The translations under genes were made by a program, and so were the position numbers. A DNA stretch of 64,000 bases, taken from positions 277,506-341,505 of the forward strand of contig NZ_PVMZ01000011.1 in NCBI RefSeq assembly GCF_003001815.1. The letters are read 5' to 3'. Under the pieces are notes generated by a model that ran no database searches, was not told the origin of the DNA, and saw only the letters and a list, made by a program, of their open reading frames with translations. Positions within the stretch are counted from its first letter, which is position 1. Each line of letters opens with the position of its first letter. Positions 24,829-32,216 of this stretch are shown piece by piece. This stretch comes from Actinoplanes italicus. Its GTDB lineage: Bacteria; Actinomycetota; Actinomycetes; Mycobacteriales; Micromonosporaceae.

Positions 24829-25740
24829 TCATGCCGCGACCGTGCGGAACCCCGTGTTCCCGGTCGACGAGTCGGGCGTGTTGGACGAGCGGGCGGCGTT
24901 GCGGTAGCGGTTGCAGTACGAGTCGTGGCACAGGTACGAGCCACCGCGGATGACCTTGGCCGAGCCGGTCGCGGGCCCGCGCGGATCGTCCACCGGCGAC
25001 TGTGCGTAGTAGACCGGCGAGAACCAGTCGGCGCACCACTCCCACACGTTGCCGACCGGCTGCCACAGGCCGTACGCGTTGGGCTCGAAGGACCGCACCG
25101 GAGCCGTGGTCACCCAGCCGTCGTCGGCGGTGTTGCGCAGCGGGAACTCGCCCTGCCAGATGTTGAGCGCGTGGCCCTCGGCCGGCAACTCGTCACCCCA
25201 TGGAAACCGCTTCGAGGGCAGTCCACCCCGCGCGGCGGCCTCCCACTGCGCCTCCGACGGCAGCCGGCGGCCCGCCCAGGCGCAGTAAGACTCGGCATCC
25301 TGCCAGCTCACGTGCACGACAGGGTGGTCGTCGGCGGCGGTGCCGGACGGTCCGCCGGGGTGCGCCCAGTCGGCGCCCTCGACACCGAGCCACCACGGCG
25401 TGCCGTGCATCCGGCCGGCCACCCGGTCCGGGTCGGTGACGGCCAGGTGGAACACCGCCGACCAGCCGAACCGCTCGGCGTCGGTACGGAAGCCGGTGGC
25501 GTCCACGAACGCGCGGAAGTCGGCGACCGTCACCGAGGTGGCGTCGATGGTGAACGGCGGGATCCGCACCTCGTGCACCGGCTGTTCGCCGTCACCCCGT
25601 ACGCCGTCGTCATGCGCATCCCCCATCGCGAAGGTCTGGCCGGGCACCGGAACCTGTTCGATCGCATGCCCTCCCATGCCGGGAACCGGCGTGGGCGCCG
25701 CGGCGGAGGGCCGGCCTGAGGACGGAGTGCAACAGCTCAT
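24829..25740 (-). CDS. Formylglycine-generating enzyme (SUMF1/FGE family)
   Basis: The 303-residue protein has the FGE-sulfatase fold throughout: GQTFAMGDAHDDG, VTVADFRAFVDATGF, VVHVSWQDAESYCAWAGRRLPSEAQWE, and GNVWEWCADWF. The true FGE signature is GGSYLCHDSYCNRYR, with paired copper-binding cysteines C271 and C276, which matches actinobacterial FGE and not the EgtB or NirV relatives. It oxidises a cysteine in CxPxR of a sulfatase to formylglycine in the cytoplasm. No sulfatase gene is present in the window, so its client lies elsewhere. Confidence 0.93.
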   Translation of the reverse strand: MSCCTPSSGRPSAAAPTPVPGMGGHAIEQVPVPGQTFAMGDAHDDGVRGDGEQPVHEVRIPPFTIDATSVTVADFRAFVDATGFRTDAERFGWSAVFHLAVTDPDRVAGRMHGTPWWLGVEGADWAHPGGPSGTAADDHPVVHVSWQDAESYCAWAGRRLPSEAQWEAAARGGLPSKRFPWGDELPAEGHALNIWQGEFPLRNTADDGWVTTAPVRSFEPNAYGLWQPVGNVWEWCADWFSPVYYAQSPVDDPRGPATGSAKVIRGGSYLCHDSYCNRYRNAARSSNTPDSSTGNTGFRTVAA

Positions 25741-26173
25741 GATCGATAGGATAGGTAGGATTCGTTGCCGAGGCCGCTCAGGGTGGGACCGGTCGTGGAA
25801 GTCGACCGGAGCGGGCTCAGTCCACTGCGGTGACAGGGATCGTGGCCGCCTCCCGCACCACCGTCATGTCAGTGTCACGCCTTTCCTCGGCTCTCGTCCG
25901 GGACTCAGCTTCGAGATCGATCTCGGAGCTCGTATCGGCGGCTTGTCCCGTATCGGTATCAGGCTTCGTACACACCCACGAGACAGAACGTTCTCCCCCA
26001 GCCACCGTGGTGACGACCACGACGGTTCCGCGGCCGAGCAATTCGCCGGCGATCCCGGAGGTGTGGCGCGACAGCCCGTCGGCGACCCAGCGCCTCTATT
26101 TCCCCTAAATCGCTAGGAAAACTTCCGGCGCTGAGCGGAGGCGTCTCCGCCCGCGGGTCGGTAAGTTGATCTC
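25741..26173. other. Intergenic region before the LLM oxidoreductase gene
   Basis: A 433-base gap between divergent genes. A 74-codon minus frame at 25817-26041 (beginning MLGRGTVVVVTTVAGGER) has no recognised domain and is not called. The gap should hold promoters for the FGE and the LLM oxidoreductase genes. No clear operator was seen. Confidence 0.4.
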
Positions 26174-27055
26174 ATGAGCATTGGTTTCGGGGTATTCGTG
26201 CCGCAGGGATGGCGGATGGACCTGGTCGAGATCGCCGACCCGGTCGAGCAGTACGAGGCGATGACGGCCGTGGCGAAGCGCGCCGACGCCGGTCCCTGGG
26301 ACAGCATCTGGGTCTACGACCACTTCCACACCGTTCCCGAGCCGACCATCAACACGACCTTCGAGGCCTGGACGGTGTCGTCCACGCTGGCCCGCGACAC
26401 CAGCCGGGTCAACATCGGCCAGATGGTCGGATGCAACGGCTACCGGCATCCGGCGCTGTACGCCAAGATCGCCTCGACCGTCGACGTGGCGAGCCACGGC
26501 CGCCTCTACGCCGGCCTCGGCGCCGGGTGGTACGAGCACGAGTGGAAGGCCTACGGCTACGAGTGGGCCGAGGTTCCGCAGCGGATGGCGGCCTTCCGCG
26601 AAGCGGTCGAGATCGTGCACAAGATGTGGACCGAGGAGCGGCCGGTCTTCGCCGGCAAGCACTACCGGATCGACGAACCGATCAACGAGCCGAAGGGCGT
26701 CCGCAAGCCACACCCGTCGTTCTGGCTCGGCGGCGGAGGAGAGAAGGTGACCCTCAAGCTGGTCGCCAAGTACGCCGACGGCGCCAACTTCGGCGGCGGC
26801 GACCCGGAGATCATCCGGCAGAAGGCGGCAGTGCTGCGGGCGCACTGCGACACTCTCGGACGCGACTACGATCGCATCAAGAAGTCGACCACGCTCCATC
26901 TCGACCTGACCGAGTCGACCGGACAGACCATCGCCAAGGTGGAGCAGGCCGTTGAGGCCGGCGCCGACTACGTGATCGTCTACATCCCGCGGGTCGCCTA
27001 CGACCACGAGCCGCTGCTGCGCTTCGCCGAGGAGATCATCCCGCAGTTCACCTGA
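26174..27055 (+). CDS. LLM-class F420-dependent oxidoreductase
   Basis: The 293-residue protein has the bacterial-luciferase-like TIM barrel. Landmarks are GFGVFVPQGW at the N-terminus, SIWVYDHFHTVPEP, the cofactor-phosphate region GQMVGCNGYRHPALYAKIASTVD, RLYAGLGAGWYEHEW, and PSFWLGGGGEKVTLKLVAKYADGANF. Proteins of this type in actinomycetes use reduced F420 (sometimes FMN) to reduce substrates. The ATG has no strong ribosome site visible. It is monocistronic and followed by a 51-bp tandem repeat. The physiological substrate cannot be deduced. Confidence 0.9.
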   Translation: MSIGFGVFVPQGWRMDLVEIADPVEQYEAMTAVAKRADAGPWDSIWVYDHFHTVPEPTINTTFEAWTVSSTLARDTSRVNIGQMVGCNGYRHPALYAKIASTVDVASHGRLYAGLGAGWYEHEWKAYGYEWAEVPQRMAAFREAVEIVHKMWTEERPVFAGKHYRIDEPINEPKGVRKPHPSFWLGGGGEKVTLKLVAKYADGANFGGGDPEIIRQKAAVLRAHCDTLGRDYDRIKKSTTLHLDLTESTGQTIAKVEQAVEAGADYVIVYIPRVAYDHEPLLRFAEEIIPQFT

Positions 27056-27120
27056 GCCCCGCACCAGCCCGGGCCGGCCTCACTTCCCCGCCCGGGCATC
27101 TCCCGGACCCGGCGGGCCGG

Positions 27121-27290
27121 GCGTCTCCCGGACCCGCTGGGCCGAACCCTCCTGGACACCCACCGGGCCGGGCGTCTCCCGGACCCGCTGGGCCGAACCC
27201 TCCTGGACACCCACCGGGCCGGGCGTCTCCCGGACCCGCTGGGCCGAACCCTCCTGGACACCCACCGGGCCGGGCGTCTCCCGGACCCCT
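27121..27290. repeat. 51-bp tandem repeat, three full copies and one partial
   Basis: The string GCGTCTCCCGGACCC recurs at 27121, 27172, 27223 and 27274, a period of exactly 51 bases, with almost identical units. It lies directly behind the LLM oxidoreductase gene. The period is a multiple of three, so minus-strand frames appear as 17-residue repeats, but no start, ribosome site or coding context supports a protein. Confidence 0.9.
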
Positions 27291-27417
27291 CTGCTCCCGG
27301 CTCGAGCCTTCCCCCGGGCCGACACGGGCAGCACTCGGGCCGGCGCTCCTGCTTGCCGGGCAGGCCTCACCAGTCCGGAAACTCTTCGCGGGGGCCTCGA
27401 TTTTTATGGATATGTAC

Positions 27418-27434
27418 GTTTCGCGACGCGAAAC
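27418..27434. promoter_or_regulatory. 17-bp palindrome, probable LacI-family operator
   Basis: GTTTCGCG and CGCGAAAC flank a central A as a perfect dyad, 120 bases upstream of the LacI-type regulator start. Shorter dyads with the same GTTTC half-site occur in the divergent binding-protein/GH3 promoter at 32.0-32.2 kb, which supports autoregulation plus control of the sugar genes. Confidence 0.65.
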
Positions 27435-27554
27435 AGAAGTGGGAGCGATTTCAGCCCGACCAGGCATTTGTCGCGCGAGCCGCCCATGGCAGAATTCTCG
27501 GTGCCGGAGCCCGAAAGTTGCAGCCGAGAAGGGCCGGCGGTAAGGAGCACTTCC

Positions 27555-28565
27555 GTGGCAAGTGGCAGGGGTCGAGTGACCATCGCGGCGATCGCAGAAG
27601 CCGCGGGGGTGTCGGTTCCCACTGTCTCCCGTGTGCTCAATGGCCGTTCCGACGTCTCTCCGAACACACGCGAGCTGATCGAGCGACTGCTGCGCGAGCA
27701 CGACTACCGCCCCCGCAACTCTCGGCATACCGGGCGCGCCAGGCTGGTCGACCTGGTCTTCAACGACCTGGACAGTCCGTGGGCCCTCGAGCTGATCCGC
27801 GGCGTCGAGGACGTCGCCCACGCGGCCGGGGTCGGCACCGTCGTGTCGCAGGTGCACCGCCGCACCACGGCCACCCGGCAGTGGCTGCAGAATCTACGGG
27901 CCCGAGCCTCGGACGGCGTGATCTTCGTGACCTCGGACGTCGCCGAGCCCGTCCACAACGAGCTGCACCGCCTCAAGGTCCCCGTGGTCATCATCGACCC
28001 GGCCGGCGGCGCCGCCTCCGACGTCCCGACGATCGGCGCGACCAACTGGTCCGGCGGCCGCACCGCCACCGACCATCTGCTCTCACTGGGACACCGCCGG
28101 ATCGGCTTCGTCGGCGGCCCCACCGACCTGCTGTGCAGCCGCGCCCGCCTGGACGGTTACCGCGCGGCACTCGAGGCGGCCGGCCTGCGGGTCGACAACG
28201 CCCTGGTCCAGGTCGGCGACTTCCGCCACGAGTCCGGTTTCATCGCCGGATGCCGCCTGCTGGAACTGCCCGACCCGCCCACAGCCGTCTTCGCCTCCAG
28301 CGACCTGATGGCACTCGGCGTCTGCGAGGCCGCCCGCCGTCGCGGCCTGCGCGTGCCCGAACAGCTGAGCGTCGTCGGCTTCGACGACCTGCCCGAGTCC
28401 CGCTGGGCGTCACCACCGTTGACCACCGTCCGCCAGCCGCTGGCGGAGATGGGCGCATTGGCCGCCCGCACCGTCCTGCGCCTGTCCCGAGGCGAGACCA
28501 TCGAGACCCCCCGCGTGGAGCTGGTGACCAAGCTGATGGTGCGCGAGAGCACCGCGACCCGCTAG
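27555..28565 (+). CDS. LacI-family transcriptional regulator
   Basis: The 336-residue repressor has an N-terminal HTH and hinge, VTIAAIAEAAGVSVPTVSRVLNGRSDVSPNTRELIERLL, then a sugar-binding type I periplasmic fold, with DGVIFVTSD, LGHRRIGFVGGP and TAVFASSDLMALGVCEAARRRG. The GTG at 27555 was chosen because AAGGAG sits 7 bases upstream; the frame is open to 27468. It should repress the nearby ABC transporter and GH3 genes until their sugar appears. A 17-bp palindrome lies in its own promoter. Confidence 0.9.
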   Translation: MASGRGRVTIAAIAEAAGVSVPTVSRVLNGRSDVSPNTRELIERLLREHDYRPRNSRHTGRARLVDLVFNDLDSPWALELIRGVEDVAHAAGVGTVVSQVHRRTTATRQWLQNLRARASDGVIFVTSDVAEPVHNELHRLKVPVVIIDPAGGAASDVPTIGATNWSGGRTATDHLLSLGHRRIGFVGGPTDLLCSRARLDGYRAALEAAGLRVDNALVQVGDFRHESGFIAGCRLLELPDPPTAVFASSDLMALGVCEAARRRGLRVPEQLSVVGFDDLPESRWASPPLTTVRQPLAEMGALAARTVLRLSRGETIETPRVELVTKLMVRESTATR

Positions 28566-28619
28566 AGGCCCTCGCCGAGGTCACCGCGCCGCAGAACCAC
28601 GCTGCCGGCAGCCGTTGTA

Positions 28620-28667
28620 CGCAGGTCACCACACAACCAGAGGCAGCGACGTGCGTGGTGACCTGCG
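28620..28667. terminator. Bidirectional stem-loop between LacI gene and permease gene
   Basis: CGCAGGTCACCAC (28620-28632) is repeated inverted and perfectly at 28655-28667 across a 22-base loop. It lies between two converging genes, so it can end transcription from both sides. Confidence 0.6.
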
Positions 28668-28781
28668 GCGCTTAGACGAGCGTCATCACGCAGGCGGTGG
28701 CGACAAAGTCAGGGTGACGGCCAAACCGGCGTGTGAGGACAGGCGCCGCATGCGCCCGGCCCCACACGCCGGAAGGACGCC

Positions 28782-29690
28782 CTACTTGCTGAAGCCGGCG
28801 GTAAGGCCACTGACCAGCTGGCGCCGGCCGATCGCGTACAGCAGGACGATCGGAACCGTGGTGAGAGTGACCGATGCGGCGACCGCCGGTACGTTCACGC
28901 CGAACTCGGACTGGAAGGACGCCAGCGCCAGAGGGATGGTCGCCTGGTCGGGGCTCTGGGTGAGAATCAGCGGGAGCAGGTAACCGTTCCAGATGCCGAC
29001 CGCGTTGTAGATGATGACGGTGACGAGTGCGGGCCGGGTGAGCGGGAACGCGAGCCGCCACATGGTGCCCCACTCGGTGGCGCCGTCCATCCGCATCGAC
29101 TCGAAGAGTTCCTTCGGGACGTCGCGGATGAAGTTGCCCAGTACCAGCACCGACAGCGGGATGGCGAACGCGATCGACGGCAGGATGATGGCCTGGAGCG
29201 TGTCGTACAGCTCCATCTTGATGATGATCAGGTAGACCGGGATGATCACGGCCTGGAGCGGGATCGCCAGCCCGAGCAGGAAGATCCCGTTGATCGTCTT
29301 CAGGAACCGGTTACCGGCCCCCCGTACGATCGCATACGCCGCCATGAACGAGATCAGCGTGGCCGGGATGATCGCCCCGACGGTGACGATCACGCTGTTC
29401 ATGAAGTAGCGGATGAAGTCGTTCTCGACCACCAGCTGGTAGTTCTCGAACGTCAAGTCGCTCGGCGGCAGCAGCGGGTTGGTGATGAAGTAGTTGGCCG
29501 ATGTCTTGAAGCTGGTGATGACGAGCCAGTAGAGCGGCACCATCACGATGACCAGCCAGACCCAGCCTAGGCTGCCGCCGATCCAGTTGCGGTCGGTGAA
29601 CCGCCGGCCGACGGGACGGCTCGGGGCCGTCTTCGCCGGGGCGCGGTGTGTCCCGGTCCCGGTGGACGGGGTGGGTGTCATGGTCGCCAC
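28782..29690 (-). CDS. Sugar ABC transporter permease (MalG/CUT1 type)
   Basis: The 302-residue inner-membrane protein has six hydrophobic segments and the cytoplasmic EAA loop ELFESMRMDGATEWGTMWRLAFPLTRPALVTV, which docks the ATPase. The N-terminal WLVIVMVPLYWLVITSFKTSANYF is typical of CUT1 MalG-like subunits. It lies immediately downstream of the MalF-like permease gene. No ATPase gene is present in this operon, so a shared MsiK-like ATPase encoded elsewhere is expected, as is usual in actinomycetes. Confidence 0.92.
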   Translation of the reverse strand: MATMTPTPSTGTGTHRAPAKTAPSRPVGRRFTDRNWIGGSLGWVWLVIVMVPLYWLVITSFKTSANYFITNPLLPPSDLTFENYQLVVENDFIRYFMNSVIVTVGAIIPATLISFMAAYAIVRGAGNRFLKTINGIFLLGLAIPLQAVIIPVYLIIIKMELYDTLQAIILPSIAFAIPLSVLVLGNFIRDVPKELFESMRMDGATEWGTMWRLAFPLTRPALVTVIIYNAVGIWNGYLLPLILTQSPDQATIPLALASFQSEFGVNVPAVAASVTLTTVPIVLLYAIGRRQLVSGLTAGFSK

Positions 29691-29691
29691 C

Positions 29692-30621
29692 TCAGGCTCC
29701 TTCCAGCTGGCTCTGGTCGGCGCGGCCGCCGATCCGCCGCAGCAACAACGAGAGGCCGAGTCCTACGAGAACCAGGATGACGGCGATCGCGCTGGCCGGG
29801 CCCATGAGGCTGGCTTGGAAGCCGAGCTGGTACATCTGCACCGCGAGGGCCCGGGTGGAGTCGCCGGGGCCACCGGCGGTGAGCACCCAGATCAGGTCGA
29901 AGAAGGTCAGCGAGCCGACGACCATCAGCGTCGACGACGTGATGATCGTGTACTTGAGCTGGGGCAGCGTGATGCTGAAGAACTGCCGCATCCGGCCGGC
30001 GCCGTCGATCTGCGCCGCCTCGTACATGGAGGCGGGGATCTGCCGTACCGCGCCCTGGTAGATGAGGGAGTGGAACGGGATGAACTGCCAGGAGACCACG
30101 AAGATCAGCGTCGCGATGGCGAGGCTGGCCTCGCCGAGCCAGTTCTGGTTCAGTGCCTCGACGCCGAGACCGGCGCCGAGGCCGAAGTTCGGGTCCAGCA
30201 GCGACTTGTACGTGATCGCGATGGCCGCGGAGCTGAGCAGCAGCGGGATGAAGTAGAGCACCGCGAGGAAGCCGCGGTAGCGGCTCTGCCGGGCCATGAA
30301 GGTGCCGATGAGGATCGACAGCGGCGTCTGTACCAGCCAGGACAGGGCCATGATCAGGAACGTGACCCACAGCGCGTTCGGCAGGTTGGGGTTGGTCAGT
30401 GCCGCCGTCCAGCTGTCCAGTCCGGTCAGCTTGATCTCCGGCGAGATGCCGTTCCAGGTGGCGAAGCTCAGCGCGACGACGCCGAACAGCGGGATGATCC
30501 CGAAGAAGACGAACATCACGAAAGCGGGCAGGGCCATCCACACGAGGACGGAGCCGCTCCGCCCGCCGCTGGATCGGGTGGGCTCCTGACCGCGAACGAC
30601 AGGCGGAGCGAGCGACGTCAT
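29692..30621 (-). CDS. Sugar ABC transporter permease (MalF/CUT1 type)
   Basis: The 309-residue protein has six predicted membrane helices and the EAA motif ASMYEAAQIDGAGRMRQFFSITLPQLKYTI. It begins at ATG 30621, which overlaps the binding-protein stop as ATGA; a longer frame to 30741 reads into that gene and is not used. It forms the membrane channel with the MalG-like subunit. Confidence 0.92.
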   Translation of the reverse strand: MTSLAPPVVRGQEPTRSSGGRSGSVLVWMALPAFVMFVFFGIIPLFGVVALSFATWNGISPEIKLTGLDSWTAALTNPNLPNALWVTFLIMALSWLVQTPLSILIGTFMARQSRYRGFLAVLYFIPLLLSSAAIAITYKSLLDPNFGLGAGLGVEALNQNWLGEASLAIATLIFVVSWQFIPFHSLIYQGAVRQIPASMYEAAQIDGAGRMRQFFSITLPQLKYTIITSSTLMVVGSLTFFDLIWVLTAGGPGDSTRALAVQMYQLGFQASLMGPASAIAVILVLVGLGLSLLLRRIGGRADQSQLEGA

Positions 30622-31931
30622 TTGCCGATGACCCCGTTCATGTTGTCGACCCACTGCTGCGGGCTGACCTGCAGCTGGAACAGCTTGGCGATGTTGTCCA
30701 GCAGGACCTCGGCCGCGGTCGGGCTCAGGGCCTGGTCCCATGACTGCGCGAAGGTCTTGGCGTTCGCCGAGATCGAGGACATGTCCTTCAGGAACTGCGC
30801 CTCGTCACCGGTGAACAGGCTCTCGCTGTTCGTGAGGACCGGCACGCCACCGGACTTGACCCAGCCGGCCTTCTCCTCGTCGTCGACGAGTGTGGTGGAG
30901 AAGAACTTCTTGGCGGTCTCCTTGTCGGCGTCGGTCGCCTTGGAGGAGATCGACAGGTACTGGCCGGGGTTGCCGACGGTGTTGCTCGGGTCGCCCTTGC
31001 CGCCGTCGATCGGCGGGAAGTTCATCCAGCCCAGGCCGCCGTCCTTGACGAAGCTGCCGCCGTTGGCCTTCTGAATGCCGTACGACCAGGAACCGTGCAC
31101 CATCATGGCGGCCTTGCCGGTGTAGAGCAGGGCCTGGTCGGCGTTGGTGTCGGCCGCGGTGGAGGCGAAGCCCTTCTGGAAGGCGTTCGCCTTCACCAGG
31201 TCCTGGACCTTGGTCAGCATGTCCAGCACCGCCGGGTCGGACCAGGCGCCCGCCTTGCCGGCGAAGACGTTGTCGAACACCTCCGAGCCCGCGTTGCGGT
31301 CGAGCATGAACTCGAGCCACATCATGTTCGTCCACCGGGACTGGCCGGCGAGCGAGAACGGCGCGATGCCCTTGGCGTTGAACTTGGGGATCAGGTCGAG
31401 GATGTCGCCGTAGCTCTGCGGCGCGCTGACGCCGACCTGCTCGAAGATCTTCTTGTTGTAGTACAGGACGATCGGCTGGACCGTCTCGACCGGCATGGCG
31501 TAGATCTTGCCGTTGACCGTGGCCGCACCGAACGAGCCGGGCAGGATCTTGCCCTTGAGCGCGGCGTCCTTGGCGAAGAAGTCGGTGAGGTCCTCGACCT
31601 GGCCGGCCTCGACGTAGCTTTTGAGACCGCCGCCGCCCCAGCCCCAGATCAGGGTGGGCGCCTGGTTCGCGCCGAGCGCCGTCTTGATCTTCGGCTTGTA
31701 CGCGTCGTTCTGGAAGAACGTCGGCGTGATCTTGGAGTTGGGGTTGGCCTTGTTGAAGCGGTCGATGGCGGCCTTTCGGACCGGCTCGCCGGGCTCGCCA
31801 CTGAGGGACCAGTAGCTTGCCGAGCCACCGCCGCTGGAAGAGCTGCCGCCGGGGCCGTCATTGCCGCAGGCCGCCAGCGCGGCACCCGCGGCGGCTCCAG
31901 CGGAGAGGGTCAACAATGTCCTGCGCTTCAC
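30618..31931 (-). CDS. Extracellular sugar-binding lipoprotein of ABC transporter
   Basis: The 437-residue protein has a lipoprotein signal, MKRRTLLTLSAGAAAGAALAAC, with C22 as the lipidated residue, then a Gly/Ser linker and a family-1 extracellular solute-binding domain (FNKANPNSKITPTFFQNDAYKPKIKTAL, APTLIWGWGGGGLKSYVEAGQVEDLTDFF). It captures an oligosaccharide outside the membrane for the permeases encoded just downstream. The divergent GH3 enzyme suggests the ligand is a beta-linked oligosaccharide. The promoter region carries GTTTC-type palindromes. Confidence 0.93.
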   Translation of the reverse strand: MKRRTLLTLSAGAAAGAALAACGNDGPGGSSSSGGGSASYWSLSGEPGEPVRKAAIDRFNKANPNSKITPTFFQNDAYKPKIKTALGANQAPTLIWGWGGGGLKSYVEAGQVEDLTDFFAKDAALKGKILPGSFGAATVNGKIYAMPVETVQPIVLYYNKKIFEQVGVSAPQSYGDILDLIPKFNAKGIAPFSLAGQSRWTNMMWLEFMLDRNAGSEVFDNVFAGKAGAWSDPAVLDMLTKVQDLVKANAFQKGFASTAADTNADQALLYTGKAAMMVHGSWSYGIQKANGGSFVKDGGLGWMNFPPIDGGKGDPSNTVGNPGQYLSISSKATDADKETAKKFFSTTLVDDEEKAGWVKSGGVPVLTNSESLFTGDEAQFLKDMSSISANAKTFAQSWDQALSPTAAEVLLDNIAKLFQLQVSPQQWVDNMNGVIGK

Positions 31932-32016
31932 GCTGATCTCCGTACTCGAACGAAGCCGCGGTGCGGCTGATGATGAGGCGATCTCTACTACTGTTCTGAC
32001 GAACCGGTTAAGCTGA

Positions 32017-32204
32017 CGAAAGTTTCGCCGTATGGCTGCAAATTAACGCGAGGTTTCGTAAACGTAGGGTTTCGCTGTGACGAGTGTCAAGGCCCTTGCC
32101 GTAACAGTGCTCAGGGCGCGACAGTAGGCAGCGCCGACACCCCCCTCCAGGCCCGGCACACCGGCGTCGCCGAGGTCCGGGGAGGTTCGGAAGTTTCGGA
32201 AACT
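32017..32204. promoter_or_regulatory. Cluster of GTTTC/GAAAC dyads in the divergent sugar promoter
   Basis: Three dyads lie between the binding-protein and GH3 genes: CGAAAGTTTCG at 32017-32027, GTTTCGTAAAC at 32053-32063, and the perfect AGTTTCGGAAACT at 32192-32204, which ends 12 bases before the GH3 start. They share a half-site with the longer palindrome in front of the LacI-type gene and are likely its operators. The first is in the outward orientation and may be only a partial site. Confidence 0.55.
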
Positions 32205-32216
32205 ATCGGAGGAACC

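Noticed and set aside
27080..27370. Collagen-like 17-residue repeats in minus-strand frames
   Set aside because: The repeat arises from the 51-bp DNA repeat in every frame; there is no start context, ribosome site or downstream gene.
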